Position numbers and translations under genes: made by a program
The notes under the pieces: generated by a model
Seen by the model: the letters and a program-made list of their open reading frames with translations, nothing else
Database searches by the model: none
What the model was told of the DNA's origin: nothing
NCBI RefSeq assembly: GCF_003946545.1
Contig: NZ_RHOA01000003.1
Span: 1 to 64,000 of the forward strand
Direction of reading: 5' to 3'
Length of the DNA stretch: 64,000 bases
From: Levilactobacillus tangyuanensis
Lineage (GTDB): Bacteria > Bacillota > Bacilli > Lactobacillales > Lactobacillaceae
Shown: one piece after another, positions 45,504-55,266 of the stretch
How the letters are laid out: each line of letters begins with the position of its first letter
Position numbering within the stretch: the stretch's first letter is position 1

Positions 45504-47528
45504 ATGTTGAATGAAGAAGTAGTACGTGATCAAACGAGTTTCGATGCAGTTGATACCAAGGCAGTGAACGCCGTCCGAATGTTAAGTATGGACATGATCT
45601 CGCGAGCAAAGTCAGGTCACCCGGGATTACCTTTAGGGGCTTCACCAATGGCTTACGTTTTGTTCTCACGGCACCTGCGGGTTGACCCATCTTTCCCACA
45701 ATGGTTCAACCGCGATCGTTTCGTCTTATCGGCGGGCCATGGATCTTCCATGCTCTACAGTTTGTTGCATCTTAGTGGCTTTGCCTTGAGTCGTGATGAC
45801 CTGATGAACTTCCGCCAATTAGGTAGCAAGACCCCCGGTCATCCGGAATATGGCGTGACGCCTGGTGTCGATGCCACCACTGGTCCATTGGGCCAAGGGG
45901 TTGGGATGGCCGTCGGGATGGCCATGGCAGAAATGCATTTGTCTGCGCAATACAATCGACCAAACTTTAACGTGGTTGACCATTATACCTATGCTATCTG
46001 TGGTGACGGGGACCTCATGGAAGGGGTTGCCGCAGAATCCGCTAGCCTGGCTGGTCAATTGAAACTCAACAAGTTAATCGTGCTCTATGATTCAAATGAC
46101 GTTTCTTTGGATGGTCCATTGACCAATGCTTGTCATGATGATGTTGCGAAGCGCTTTGAGAGTTATGGCTGGAATTACCTTCGGGTTGCCGATGGGAATG
46201 ATTTAACCGAAATTGATGAGGCCATCTGCACGGCCAAAAACAATCAAACCGGCCCAACCTTAATCGAGGTTAAGACGGTCATCGGTGCAGGGAGTCCTAA
46301 TGCAGGGACGAACAAGGTCCATGGGGCACCTTTAAACGAGGACGACCTGGCTGCCACGCGTGACTATTATGACTGGGATAACGATCCCTTCACGGTTCCT
46401 GAAGCGGTTACCGACCGGTTCATGTCGACGATTAAGGCCCGTGGGTGGGCTGGTCATCAGGAATGGTCGAACTTGATTGCTCACTATTCCAATGAAGAGC
46501 CAGAATTATCGGCTCAATTTGCTCAAGGTATTAGTCAAACGTTGCCAGTTAATGTGGATGATGACTTACCAACATACTACAAGAAGGATGCCTTGGCTTC
46601 TCGTGCGAGTGGCCATGAAATTCTGCAACGGATGAGTGAGGATTGCCCAAACCTTTGGGGTGGTTCAGCCGATCTGTTCAGCTCCAATAAGACGGCAATT
46701 GCCGATGATGACCGGTTTAGTTCAGAGAATCCAACTGGCCGTAACCTTTGGTTTGGTGTTCGGGAATTTGCCGAGGCGGCTGCCATGAACGGGATCGCCT
46801 TACATGGTGGGACCCGGGTTTACGGATCAACCTTCTTCGTCTTCTCTGATTACATGAAGCCAGCTATTCGTCTGGCGGCCCTGCAACAATTGCCAGTGAT
46901 TTATGTTTTCACTCATGACTCTTTAGCCGTTGGGGAAGACGGACCAACCCATGAACCTGTGGAACAACTGGCCGCATTACGGGCCATCCCAGGCCTGACG
47001 GTTTACCGTCCAGCCGATGGCAATGAAACGGCGGCTGTTTGGCAAGAAGCCTTACACGCGACCGATCATCCGACGGCGATCGTGTTGACACGTCAAGGGT
47101 TACCAACCCTGCCAAAACCAGCGGCCCAAGTTCACACCGGTGTGCATCGCGGTGGCTATGTGGTGGCCGATGCCCAAGATGAGGCTGAAGGTATTCTGAT
47201 GGCCTCCGGTTCCGAAGTCCAACTGGCTTTGGATGCACAGGCTCGACTCCTTGAATTGGGCCATGACGTTCGGGTGGTTTCGGTCCCAAGCTTCGAGAAG
47301 TTTAACGCCCAATCGGCCGAATATCGCGATGCTGTCTTGCCAGCGAAGCTCCGGCGACGCGTGGCCATCGAAATGGCTAGCGGTCTGGGCTGGTGTCAAT
47401 ATGTTGGACTCGACGGGGCAATGATTACCCAAGAACAATTTGGTGCGAGTGGTAATGGCGGTAAAGTTGTGGCCATGGCCGGTTTCACACCAGAGAATGT
47501 TGTCCAATCCTACCTTCAATTAAAATAA
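45504..47528 (+). CDS. tkt: Transketolase
   Basis: 674 residues. TPP enzyme of the pentose phosphate pathway. [46 protein letters not shown]/Mg motif GDGDLMEG with N in [11 protein letters not shown], and [22 protein letters not shown] in the pyrimidine domain. It interconverts C2 units between ketoses and aldoses, supplying ribose-5-P and erythrose-4-P. GAGGTTAATTGAG before the ATG; monocistronic with own terminator. Confidence 0.96.
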   Translation: MLNEEVVRDQTSFDAVDTKAVNAVRMLSMDMISRAKSGHPGLPLGASPMAYVLFSRHLRVDPSFPQWFNRDRFVLSAGHGSSMLYSLLHLSGFALSRDDLMNFRQLGSKTPGHPEYGVTPGVDATTGPLGQGVGMAVGMAMAEMHLSAQYNRPNFNVVDHYTYAICGDGDLMEGVAAESASLAGQLKLNKLIVLYDSNDVSLDGPLTNACHDDVAKRFESYGWNYLRVADGNDLTEIDEAICTAKNNQTGPTLIEVKTVIGAGSPNAGTNKVHGAPLNEDDLAATRDYYDWDNDPFTVPEAVTDRFMSTIKARGWAGHQEWSNLIAHYSNEEPELSAQFAQGISQTLPVNVDDDLPTYYKKDALASRASGHEILQRMSEDCPNLWGGSADLFSSNKTAIADDDRFSSENPTGRNLWFGVREFAEAAAMNGIALHGGTRVYGSTFFVFSDYMKPAIRLAALQQLPVIYVFTHDSLAVGEDGPTHEPVEQLAALRAIPGLTVYRPADGNETAAVWQEALHATDHPTAIVLTRQGLPTLPKPAAQVHTGVHRGGYVVADAQDEAEGILMASGSEVQLALDAQARLLELGHDVRVVSVPSFEKFNAQSAEYRDAVLPAKLRRRVAIEMASGLGWCQYVGLDGAMITQEQFGASGNGGKVVAMAGFTPENVVQSYLQLK

Positions 47529-47538
47529 TGATAAGCAG

Positions 47539-47577
47539 AACAGGGATTGGGGCCAGCGGGTCTCAATCCCTGTTTTT
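47539..47577 (+). terminator. Terminator after tkt
   Basis: AACAGGGATTG pairs with CAATCCCTGTT (11 bp) around a G/C-rich loop, then TTT. Confidence 0.88.
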
Positions 47578-47586
47578 CCTTCCAGA

Positions 47587-47602
47587 ACGGCAAACTTGCC
47601 GT
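47587..47602. repeat. Short inverted repeat before NlpC/P60 gene
   Basis: ACGGCAA-AC-TTGCCGT, perfect 7-bp arms. A similar CGGCA/TGCCG hairpin occurs in the trmL leader at 10346-10358. Could be an operator or part of the tkt termination region. Confidence 0.35.
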
Positions 47603-47628
47603 AGAATCTAGTAAGTTTGTTCATTTAT

Positions 47629-47637
47629 TGGTATATT
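47629..47637 (+). promoter_or_regulatory. Extended -10 for NlpC/P60 gene
   Basis: TGG-TATATT, 31 bases before the GTG start; the -35 region is weak. Confidence 0.4.
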
Positions 47638-47667
47638 GAAGGTAAACGTAAATTGGAGGCGGTTTTA

Positions 47668-48558
47668 GTGGATATTCGGCGAGTTAAGGTAGCAACGGCC
47701 CTCGTTTGGGCACAACCGAAGACGGTAACTAAGAATGACCAGACATTTCTGAAGACCGGGGACTTAGACCAGTGGTTAGTGGACCTAAGTGCTGCGGATC
47801 GGGAACAATTAGCCGATGAGGACTTGGTCGTTACAGAAGCATTATTCAACGACCAAGTCGTTTTGGACCGGATTGAAGGCCAGTGGGCTCACGTCTTTGT
47901 TCGGCGGCAGGCCAACCGAATGGAGCGCAGAGGCTATCCGGGCTGGTTACCACTTAGTCAATTAACTGATAGTGATGAGGAATTGGATTACCCGACAACG
48001 ACTGTTCGGTTAGTTCAGGTCTCAACACCGTTATTAGATCAGGATCGACAGCCGGTCATGAACTTACCACTGGGGGCCTTGTTAACGACGACTGGTCAAA
48101 CGCCAGAGTGGTTACAGGTGGTCACGCCCCTGGGTAAGGGCTGGGTGACGGCCTCCGCCGCCAAGTTGAGCGCCACGGGTGCCGACCGGGGGGACCTGTT
48201 ACTCACAATTGGCAAGAAATTCATTGATACCCCATACCTCTGGGGTGGGTTGACGCCCCAAGGCTTCGACTGCTCAGGATTGGTTTATGCCTTACACCGT
48301 GCCGTGGGCGTCTGGATTCCGCGGGACGCGCAGGATCAATTTGCTAATGGCTACCCGGTGGCCCCTGAACAATTATCGGCTGGCGATTTGGTCTTCTTTG
48401 CCGAAAAACACGGCACAGGTACGGTGCATCACATTGGCATGTACGCCGGTGACGGTCAAATGCTGCATGCCCCAAAGCCGGGTGAAAATGTGCAATTAAC
48501 ACCAATGGCGACACCTAAATATGCAGCTGAATACGTTGGTGCACGGCGGTTCTGGTAA
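47668..48558 (+). CDS. NlpC/P60 family endopeptidase, cytoplasmic type (YkfC-like)
   Basis: 296 residues from GTG 47668, with GGAGG 8 nt upstream. No signal peptide or membrane helix. Two SH3-like regions (about 1-150) precede an NlpC/P60 domain with catalytic Cys in GFDCSGLVYALH, the His region GTVHHIGMYAGDGQMLHAPKPG and PYLWGGLTPQG before it. This layout fits gamma-D-glutamyl-L-diamino acid endopeptidases (YkfC) that trim imported muropeptides inside the cell. Together with MurQ it hints at wall recycling (inference). Confidence 0.85.
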   Translation: MDIRRVKVATALVWAQPKTVTKNDQTFLKTGDLDQWLVDLSAADREQLADEDLVVTEALFNDQVVLDRIEGQWAHVFVRRQANRMERRGYPGWLPLSQLTDSDEELDYPTTTVRLVQVSTPLLDQDRQPVMNLPLGALLTTTGQTPEWLQVVTPLGKGWVTASAAKLSATGADRGDLLLTIGKKFIDTPYLWGGLTPQGFDCSGLVYALHRAVGVWIPRDAQDQFANGYPVAPEQLSAGDLVFFAEKHGTGTVHHIGMYAGDGQMLHAPKPGENVQLTPMATPKYAAEYVGARRFW

Positions 48559-48600
48559 CCCGATTATTGAAGAATTCTCTAAGGTCAATGGGTGAATGAG

Positions 48601-48626
48601 TTGACCAAACCTAGAGATGCTATAAT
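48601..48626 (+). promoter_or_regulatory. Promoter of DUF1002 gene
   Basis: Extended -10 TGC-TATAAT (48618-48626); TTGACC at 48601-48606 gives only a 14-bp spacer, so the -10 probably dominates. Confidence 0.5.
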
Positions 48627-48668
48627 CTTTGTGGGGGAAAGAACTTGTGTGAAAGAAGAGGAAAATTC

Positions 48669-49709
48669 ATGAAAATTAAACAGATTGTCTTAGGACTCGC
48701 TGCAGCAATGATGGTTGTCGGGGTCGGCAGCACGCTGACTCGGGCGGCTGCGGACACGACTGATTCCACGAATAGTAGTGCCACGACGGATAGTGACTCC
48801 GCTTCAAGCGGCAGTACCGTTCAGACGAAAGCCCTGTCCAAGGCCTATGTGGTCTACGGTGCTGGCCTGGCCAGTGAAGATAAGGACAAGGTGGCTTCGG
48901 CGCTGGGCGTTAAGTCCAACTACACCACCTTATCCGCAACAGGTAGTGATTACGCCAAATACTTGAACTCTGCCGGGACATCGGATGCTAGCATGATTAG
49001 TTCCGTTGCCTTGGCGCCGGCTGATCCCGGTACTGGCGTTAAGGTTAACATCGCTGACTACGATGGGAACAATAACATCACAGAAGTTACTTCTCAGCAA
49101 TATGCGATGGTTGCGACGATGGCCGGGGTTAAGGACGTCATCATTACCGTGACTGCCGATAAGTCAGTGTCAGGGGAATCAGCTCTGACGGGTGTTTACA
49201 AGGCCTTGGCTACGGACGGCTTAACGCTGAACTCGGAAAACACCCAGGCTGCCAATAGCGTCTTGGATGCCACCCAACCAGCTATCGATTCCAACAACAA
49301 TGACAAGAAATATCCTGGTAAGTTGATGTCTGCCGTTGGGTCGGTTTCGTCCGACCTGGCTAAGCAACGTCAAAACGGGGATGACTTAGCCACGAAGGCG
49401 GACATCGAAGCGATGTTGCAAAAGGCCTTGGCTAAGCAAGGTATTGACGACAAGACCAATTCAACACAGGTGACAAACATCGCGGTTGCCCTGAGCAAGG
49501 TTCAACAGGCGCCGGTCTCGACATCAAAGACGTATATCAGTAATGTCACGAATGTTGCCAATAATCTGGCCAACAGTGTCGGAAACAAGATGGCTAGTCT
49601 AAAGGATTTCGCCAATAGTGCCGATGCCAAGCAAGCCGAGAACTTTATCGTGCGAATCTGGAACAGCATTACAAGCTTCTTCCAGGGATTATTTAGCGGG
49701 ACCAACTAG
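48669..49709 (+). CDS. Secreted DUF1002 domain protein
   Basis: 346 residues from ATG 48669 with GAAGAGG upstream. Signal peptide MKIKQIVLGLAAAMMVVGVGSTLTRAAA with likely cleavage near residue 28, a Ser/Thr-rich stretch, then DUF1002 (about 55-270: SKAYVVYGAGLASEDKDKVASALGV, ADYDGNNNITEVTSQQYA, GVKDVIITVTADKSVSGESALTGVYKAL). No cell-wall anchor. Function unknown; such proteins are common extracellular proteins of lactobacilli. Followed by a strong terminator. Confidence 0.85.
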   Translation: MKIKQIVLGLAAAMMVVGVGSTLTRAAADTTDSTNSSATTDSDSASSGSTVQTKALSKAYVVYGAGLASEDKDKVASALGVKSNYTTLSATGSDYAKYLNSAGTSDASMISSVALAPADPGTGVKVNIADYDGNNNITEVTSQQYAMVATMAGVKDVIITVTADKSVSGESALTGVYKALATDGLTLNSENTQAANSVLDATQPAIDSNNNDKKYPGKLMSAVGSVSSDLAKQRQNGDDLATKADIEAMLQKALAKQGIDDKTNSTQVTNIAVALSKVQQAPVSTSKTYISNVTNVANNLANSVGNKMASLKDFANSADAKQAENFIVRIWNSITSFFQGLFSGTN

Positions 49710-49731
49710 TTAAGACAATGAAATAACAAAG

Positions 49732-49757
49732 GGCGGCTAAAAAAGCCGCCTTTTTTT
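49732..49757 (+). terminator. Terminator after DUF1002 gene
   Basis: GGCGGCT pairs with AGCCGCC around AAAAA, then seven T. Confidence 0.9.
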
Positions 49758-49772
49758 GTGATCTTTTTTAAA

Positions 49773-50056
49773 TTTCACAAGTGAGCCGGTAAACTGGTCA
49801 CTTGTAGGATACAGAAAGCGAAGTCAATAATCACTTGTAAGATACATATATCAGTCAAATCAACGTTTTCAAAAAATGGCGGTATCACACAATTTTTGTG
49901 AAATGGATAGAAACAGAACAAATGTTTTCAAGTGAATAAGGGCGCTAAGACTAGTGAGGGCGGTCGGTCTGGGTAAGGGCTTTCATTTTTGGACCGAACA
50001 GGTAGAACAAGTGTTCAATGGCCGAAATCCGTTAATAATTACTTAATATTTCACAA
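49773..50056. repeat. Motif cluster in the region before the LysM hydrolase
   Basis: The gap 49710-50188 (479 bases) has no gene. After the terminator it holds TTTCACAA at 49773-49780, TTGTGAAA at 49896-49903 and TTTCACAA at 50049-50056, plus a 16-bp near-identical direct repeat TCACTTGTAGGATACA (49798-49813) / TCACTTGTAAGATACA (49831-49846), 33 bp apart, whose inverse ACAAGTGA occurs at 49777-49784. A weak extended -10 TGT-TAGTAT sits at 50074-50082. Probably regulatory. Confidence 0.5.
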
Positions 50057-50188
50057 GAAACTGGGAAAACGTGTGTTAGTATTAATTTGTAATTCGTATT
50101 TACTATAAACCAACGGAGCGATGGCTGGAGGTCATCAATGTTTCCGAACGTTTTAGCTAAAAAATTTCTGTCATAAAAGGACGTGTTG

Positions 50189-51640
50189 GTGAAGATGAGT
50201 AAAGCACAACGAACAACCAAAGCAGTCGTTGGCGTCGTCGGTGCCATTGGAGCTTTTGCCGCCGGTGCAACAATCACGGCAAACGCTGATAGTATCCAAG
50301 TTAAACAAGGCGACACAGTTTGGGACCTTTCACAAAAATTAGGGGTTTCCGTTCAGGATTTAGAACAACAGAATTCGATTGATGCCAAGACTGACTTAAT
50401 CTTTGTCGGGCAAAAGCTCCAGGTTAAGTCGTCAAAGGCCACACAGAGTTACACCGTTAAGTCTGGTGACACGCTTTGGGACCTGGCACAAACCTATCAT
50501 TTAACGGTGGCACAACTGCAAAAGGCTAACGACTTGAGTGGCGATATGCTGAGCGTTGGTCAAACGCTGGTGATTCCACAGGCTGGGTCGACCGCTACTA
50601 AGACAACGACCAGCAGCAGTAACCCTTCAACGACCACCACGACTAGTGCCAACCAGCAAGCGACTAATAAGGCCAATGCTGTTCAAGCACAAATCGTGGC
50701 GGCCCAACAGGCGGCTGCCAGCAAGCAAAAGGCTAACCAAGCCAAGGCTTCCACAAGCACATCGACCAGCAGTACGAGCCAATCAAGTACCACCAGCTCA
50801 AGCAGTTCAGTGGTTGGTAAGCAAAATCACGAGAATGCCAATGTGACGAGTTCACGGTCTTCATTGACGCGTTCGGCAACGCCGGCCGCATCAAGTTCAG
50901 CACCAGCTGCTTCTGCACCAGCCAGCTCAGCACCATCGAGTTCGGTGTCTGCTAACTCGACAACGACGAGTTCAAGTACGGTCAGTCGGACCGTGTCTAG
51001 CTCGTCAGCACCGCGCTCATCAGCGTCATCAACGGTTACTAAGACGACCAGAGCCGTTGCACCATCGACGACCTCGAGCGTTTCTTCAAGCGCAAGCAGT
51101 CAGGCGGCTACACCAGCAACTGGCTCACAAAACGCTACGGCGACGACCAGCACAAACAGTACGAGCCAAACGACTACGCCAGCCGCTAAGCCAGCACAGA
51201 AGGCGACCAAGACGACTTCTACGGCTAATGTGACGACCAACGCCTCGTCAACGAGTAAGACGAACACCGCTGGTTTGACCAGTGGTTCCGTCACCAGCCT
51301 GGCTTTGAAGTTAGCTTCTGCCAAGATCCCATACGTTTGGGGTGGGTCCTCTCTTAGTGGGATGGACTGCTCAGGGTTGGTAGCCTATGTTTACCAACAC
51401 GCCATGGGTGTCAGCCTGCCACATAGTACCGTTGCACAAGAAGCTCGCGTAACCACGCACTCCGTTGGTTCAGCCAAGCCAGGGGATATTCTCTTCTGGG
51501 GAAGCAAGGGGTCGAGCTATCACGATGCCATCTACTTAGGTAATAATCAGTATGTTGCTGCACCAGCACCTGGACAAAATGTCAGTGTTGCTTCGATCAG
51601 TAAGTACTTTATGCCTTCATTTGCCGGGACACTTAAGTAG
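50189..51640 (+). CDS. Secreted LysM - NlpC/P60 peptidoglycan hydrolase
   Basis: 483 residues. Start taken as GTG 50189, with AAAGGA 7 nt upstream; GTG 50183, TTG 50186 and ATG 50195 are in frame too. Signal peptide (KAVVGVVGAIGAFAAGATITANAD), LysM1 (IQVKQGDTVWDLSQKLGVSVQDLEQQN), LysM2 (YTVKSGDTLWDLAQTYHLTVAQLQKAN), a long Ser/Thr/Ala low-complexity linker (about 135-365), then NlpC/P60 with Cys in GMDCSGLVAYVYQH, IPYVWGGSSL and His in SSYHDAIYLGNNQY. A secreted DL-endopeptidase that cleaves wall peptides, as in daughter-cell separation. The linker is a likely O-glycosylation zone. Confidence 0.92.
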   Translation: MKMSKAQRTTKAVVGVVGAIGAFAAGATITANADSIQVKQGDTVWDLSQKLGVSVQDLEQQNSIDAKTDLIFVGQKLQVKSSKATQSYTVKSGDTLWDLAQTYHLTVAQLQKANDLSGDMLSVGQTLVIPQAGSTATKTTTSSSNPSTTTTTSANQQATNKANAVQAQIVAAQQAAASKQKANQAKASTSTSTSSTSQSSTTSSSSSVVGKQNHENANVTSSRSSLTRSATPAASSSAPAASAPASSAPSSSVSANSTTTSSSTVSRTVSSSSAPRSSASSTVTKTTRAVAPSTTSSVSSSASSQAATPATGSQNATATTSTNSTSQTTTPAAKPAQKATKTTSTANVTTNASSTSKTNTAGLTSGSVTSLALKLASAKIPYVWGGSSLSGMDCSGLVAYVYQHAMGVSLPHSTVAQEARVTTHSVGSAKPGDILFWGSKGSSYHDAIYLGNNQYVAAPAPGQNVSVASISKYFMPSFAGTLK

Positions 51641-51692
51641 GAAGATGACTAAGCCGCTCAATAGATTATCGGTTTAGAGCTTAATGAGATTT

Positions 51693-51729
51693 AAAACCAG
51701 CACCCACTTTTTAGCGGTGCTGGTTTTTT
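51693..51729 (+). terminator. Terminator after LysM hydrolase
   Basis: AAAACCAGCACC pairs with GGTGCTGGTTTT around a short loop, then TTTTTT overlap. Confidence 0.9.
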
Positions 51730-51976
51730 ATTGTCTTGAGGTTGGTCGCTCCCTAAACCATTAAAAGGTCATGAGAAATTCACAATATTTGAAAATGGAA
51801 GCGTTTTATTTGAAAGTGGGTATTGAAAATAGCTGGCCGGGGTGATAACGTAGTCTCATTAGTTGCGGTTGCCTTAAGAAGCTTAAATTTGAGCAAAGTA
51901 GAGCTGATTCGAGTCGCGCTGGTAAAACGTCTTAGCCGACTTGAAAACCGCAGCATAATAGCCGAAGGAGTTGTTA

Positions 51977-52186
51977 ATGTTGAGTAATCGAACTGAGATT
52001 TTAGAAGAATACCGTCAAGCCAATGCACAACTTGCTACCCTGAAACAGGAAGAATCTGCGAGCGTCCAGTCAAGTTCTGCCACCGTGACGATTGAACCAC
52101 GCTTCGGCAACGAGATGAATGCGTTGTCCAGTAAGTGCGCCCAGCTAGACATGATTCTCGAGGCTATGGAAGCTTCAGAAGATTAA
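51977..52186 (+). CDS. Small hypothetical protein
   Basis: 69 residues from ATG 51977, with AAGGAG 8 nt upstream. N-terminal helical segment TEILEEYRQANAQLATLKQEES, a Ser-rich middle and a second helix NALSSKCAQLDMILEAMEASED: probably a small helical hairpin. No membrane helix, no known family recognised. Bounded by terminators on both sides. The 247-base gap upstream shows no clear promoter but holds GTAAAACGTCTTAG (51922-51935), 12 of 14 bases like the rbsK operator. Confidence 0.7.
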   Translation: MLSNRTEILEEYRQANAQLATLKQEESASVQSSSATVTIEPRFGNEMNALSSKCAQLDMILEAMEASED

Positions 52187-52204
52187 CTAAATTAAACCTA
52201 AAAT

Positions 52205-52237
52205 AAGGCCTTACCACAGAAGTGGTAAGGCCTTTTA
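52205..52237. terminator. Bidirectional terminator
   Basis: AAGGCCTTACCAC pairs perfectly with GTGGTAAGGCCTT around AGAA (13 bp). Serves the small protein gene and the convergent dgk gene. Confidence 0.9.
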
Positions 52238-52248
52238 TCAACTCATTT

Positions 52249-53208
52249 TTAAATAGTCGTGTCGAACCAGAAGGGATAGCTCGTGAGACCCGCATAAACG
52301 TCGAAGAAGCGCCCGCCCATCTCTTCTCCGTCTAACTGACCATACTCGATGGCAGGAACCGTTAGATGGAGTTTCTCGGCCTGATAATAGTGGACGGACT
52401 TCGAGGTCAGGTGCTTCTTAAAGACCAGCCGCATGGCAAGCCACAACAGCTTGAAGAAATTCGGCTTCTCGATGACCACGAGGTGAAGTCGGTGATCCTT
52501 CAGGTTAGCATCTGGGGCGATCCCGACGCCACCGCCAAAGTAGGGGTGATTGGTCGTGGTCACGAGAAAGGCATTCGGGTAGATGTCACGCTTGTTCCCG
52601 ACGTGAACGGTCAGGGTGAAGCCACTCTGGTTATAGTAGACGCTTAGTGCTGAGGCCAGATAGGAAAGGGAACCCAAGTGGTGCCGATTCAGCCAAACCT
52701 TAGAGCGCGACTGATTGGCCTGGGCAATAATGGCCGCGTCAAAGCCAATCCCGAGGTTATTCGTGAATACGCCGCGTTCCTTTTTGATGGTCTCATTATA
52801 GGTGCCAATGTCGTAGTTCGTGGCATGGGTACACTGGATGACTTGGTCAAGGGCCTTCTCCCAATTGAGGGAGAGACCGGCACCGCGAGCAAAATCATTA
52901 CCCGATCCGATGGGCAGGTAGGTCACGGGAATTGGGTAGTCGCGATGTTGACTGCTAAGGCCGTTAAGGACCTCATGCAGGGTGCCATCGCCACCCAAGG
53001 CGAGAACAACCCAATTCTGCCGCGGCTTGTCAGGGAGTCGCTTGGCGAACTGTTCGCTGAGGAGAACAGCATGTTGAGCGTACTCTGAAACGACGACCTC
53101 ATATTGGACTTGGGCCGCCACGAGTCGCTGCCGGATTTGAGGCCAAAGCGTTCCCGCCTGACCACTCCCAGCGTGTTTATTTAAGATAATATAGAACCGG
53201 ACACTCAA
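52249..53208 (-). CDS. Diacylglycerol kinase family lipid kinase (DgkB/YegS-like)
   Basis: 319 residues from TTG 53208, with AGGTG 8 nt upstream; a GTG at 53223 would include the ribosome site. DAGK catalytic domain: FYIILNKHAGSG, LALGGDGTLHEVLNGL, PIGSGNDFARG, and TNNLGIGFDA in the second domain, with LDGEEM near the end. Phosphorylates diacylglycerol or a related lipid at the membrane, recycling DAG from lipoteichoic acid synthesis. Exact substrate uncertain. Confidence 0.88.
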   Translation of the reverse strand: MSVRFYIILNKHAGSGQAGTLWPQIRQRLVAAQVQYEVVVSEYAQHAVLLSEQFAKRLPDKPRQNWVVLALGGDGTLHEVLNGLSSQHRDYPIPVTYLPIGSGNDFARGAGLSLNWEKALDQVIQCTHATNYDIGTYNETIKKERGVFTNNLGIGFDAAIIAQANQSRSKVWLNRHHLGSLSYLASALSVYYNQSGFTLTVHVGNKRDIYPNAFLVTTTNHPYFGGGVGIAPDANLKDHRLHLVVIEKPNFFKLLWLAMRLVFKKHLTSKSVHYYQAEKLHLTVPAIEYGQLDGEEMGGRFFDVYAGLTSYPFWFDTTI

Positions 53209-53240
53209 CAGACTGCACCTCACAAATTTTAATCCTTTTT

Positions 53241-53269
53241 ATTATAATCGAAATCGTTCAGCCTGCCTA
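53241..53269 (-). promoter_or_regulatory. Promoter of lipid kinase gene
   Basis: On the minus strand: TAGGCA (53269-53264), 17-bp spacer, TATAAT (53246-53241). Confidence 0.6.
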
Positions 53270-53300
53270 GTATTTCCATGAGAACTTAGCATTGTCATAA

Positions 53301-53330
53301 GAAAAAGGGATGTGCAACTTGCACATCCCT
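53301..53330 (-). terminator. Terminator after rnjA
   Basis: Minus-strand AGGGATGTGCAA/TTGCACATCCCT stem followed by TTTTT-C. Confidence 0.88.
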
Positions 53331-53343
53331 GATTAATCTTCAA

Positions 53344-55023
53344 TTACTTAGTCATGATGAACATTGGCAGAATCATTGGGTGACGCTCAGTCTTCTCAAA
53401 TAAGAAGTTTTGCAGGTCATCAATGACGGCGTTACGAATCGAAGCTTCGGTAGCCTTGGGATTGCGCATGGCCCGTCGAATGGTCTGGAAGACCCGACGA
53501 CGTCCTTCATTTAATAGTTCACCGGATTCACGCATGTAGACGAATCCACGAGATAAGAGGTCGGGGCCGGCCTTGATTTCCTGATTCTTCAGGTCGATCG
53601 TGGCAACCACCACAACCAAGCCTTCTTCGGAAAGTAACTGCCGGTCGCGAAGAACAACGTTACCGATATCACCAATACCAGAGCCGTCGATGTAAACATC
53701 GCCAGCGGTAAAGTGACCAGCAACTCGGGCGGAGTCCTTGGTCAAGGCTAGGACGTCCCCGTTTTGTAGAATGAAACTGTGGTCTAATGGCACGCCACAT
53801 TGTTCAGCGAGTTCGGTATGAATCTTCAGCATCCGGTATTCACCGTGAATTGGCATGAAGAACTTAGGCTGCATGAGCCGTAACATTAACTTTTGTTCTT
53901 CCTGACCACCGTGACCAGACGTATGAATATTGTTTACCTTACCGTGAATAACGTTGGCACCGGCTTCTTCTAGCTCATTAATCACCCGGTTAACGGAAAT
54001 CGTGTTCCCAGGGATTGGGTTACTCGAGAAGACAACGGTATCATCCGGCTGGATGGAAATTTGCCGGTGGGTGCCATTAGCAATCCGTGAGAGGGCGGCC
54101 ATTGGTTCCCCTTGTGACCCGGTACAAAGAATCATAACCTTGTTAGCGGGTAGGGAACGAATGGTATTGGCATCGACTAACGCTTCGTTAGGGATGTTCA
54201 GGTAGCCTAACTCACGGCCGTTAATAATTGCGGCTTCCATTGACCGGCCAAAGACGGCAATTTTCCGTCCATGGGCCAGGGCCGTTTCACAGGCCGTTTC
54301 GATCCGTGAAATGTTAGAAGCGAAGGTGGCAAAGATAACCCGGCCTTCGACTTGGTCAAAGATCTTACGGATGGATTTACCTACCCATTTCTCTGACTTC
54401 GTCCAGATTGGTCGTTCGGCATTGGTACTGTCTGACATCAAGCAAAGGACGCCATCGGCACCAAGCTTAGCCATCTTTTGCAGATCAGGCGGCTGGTTCG
54501 TAACAGGGGTTAAGTCGAACTTATAGTCCCCCGTTTCGACGATTGTTCCGACCGGCGTATGCACGGCAATCCCTAAGGTATCAGGAATGGAGTGGGTCGT
54601 CCGGAAGAAGGAAACACTCATCTTACGAAACTTAAGCACAGTATCATCGTCAATTGTGTGTAACTCAGTTGATTTAAGTAATCCGTGTTCTTCAAGCTTG
54701 TTCTTAATCAGTGCTAAGGCAAGGGGACCTGCGTACACAGGAACGTTCAGTGCCTTTAACAGATAGGGGATACCCCCAATGTGGTCTTCATGGCCGTGGG
54801 TGATCACTAGCGCTTTGATCTTGGCCTGGTTTTCAACGAGGTATTGGTAATCGGGGATAACGTAATCGATTCCTAATAGTTCGTCCTCTGGAAATTTAAT
54901 CCCGGCATCAATCAGGATGATTTCATCCTGGAATTGAATACCATAGGTGTTCTTCCCGATTTCACCCAGTCCACCCACGCCAAAAATCGCCGTTTCATTA
55001 TTTTTGACGTTTAGCTTGTTCAT
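53344..55023 (-). CDS. rnjA: Ribonuclease J (RNase J1)
   Basis: 559 residues. Metallo-beta-lactamase/beta-CASP nuclease: zinc motif [23 protein letters not shown] start, [19 protein letters not shown], beta-CASP block and [24 protein letters not shown]. 5'-3' exo- and endonuclease central to mRNA turnover and rRNA maturation. Its start overlaps the rpoY stop by four bases (ATGA), the standard RpoY-RNase J1 pair; a second paralogue (J2) may lie elsewhere. Confidence 0.95.
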   Translation of the reverse strand: MNKLNVKNNETAIFGVGGLGEIGKNTYGIQFQDEIILIDAGIKFPEDELLGIDYVIPDYQYLVENQAKIKALVITHGHEDHIGGIPYLLKALNVPVYAGPLALALIKNKLEEHGLLKSTELHTIDDDTVLKFRKMSVSFFRTTHSIPDTLGIAVHTPVGTIVETGDYKFDLTPVTNQPPDLQKMAKLGADGVLCLMSDSTNAERPIWTKSEKWVGKSIRKIFDQVEGRVIFATFASNISRIETACETALAHGRKIAVFGRSMEAAIINGRELGYLNIPNEALVDANTIRSLPANKVMILCTGSQGEPMAALSRIANGTHRQISIQPDDTVVFSSNPIPGNTISVNRVINELEEAGANVIHGKVNNIHTSGHGGQEEQKLMLRLMQPKFFMPIHGEYRMLKIHTELAEQCGVPLDHSFILQNGDVLALTKDSARVAGHFTAGDVYIDGSGIGDIGNVVLRDRQLLSEEGLVVVVATIDLKNQEIKAGPDLLSRGFVYMRESGELLNEGRRRVFQTIRRAMRNPKATEASIRNAVIDDLQNFLFEKTERHPMILPMFIMTK

Positions 55024-55238
55024 TCACCGAACTCCGTCACCTTATAATTCGGATTCTGTTGTTCGTAAGCTAAAGAATTTCCTTCGATGGCTTCAATGAA
55101 TTCGATGTTATGTTCCGTGTGTGCTTCTACTTGGGCACGGGCTTCAACCTCGGTGTCCGCCTCAACGTAGAGTGAATGCGTATCCTCGCGCTTAGGATTA
55201 CGCTTCTGATCGTTTTGAAAATAGACTTTATAAATCAA
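55020..55238 (-). CDS. rpoY: RNA polymerase epsilon subunit RpoY
   Basis: 72 residues, TTG start with AAGGAG about 10 nt upstream. Matches DUF1447/Rpo[29 protein letters not shown] and [16 protein letters not shown]. Small phage-Gp2-like subunit that binds RNA polymerase in Firmicutes. Co-translated with rnjA. A 10-codon leader ORF sits in its 5' leader. Confidence 0.93.
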   Translation of the reverse strand: MIYKVYFQNDQKRNPKREDTHSLYVEADTEVEARAQVEAHTEHNIEFIEAIEGNSLAYEQQNPNYKVTEFGE

Positions 55239-55266
55239 GTGGCAAAACTCCTTTTAAATTACTAAT

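Noticed and set aside
50610-51280. Ser/Thr-rich repeats in the LysM hydrolase considered as a separate mobile or repeat element
   Set aside because: It is an in-frame low-complexity linker with no regular unit, typical of secreted lactobacillus proteins.
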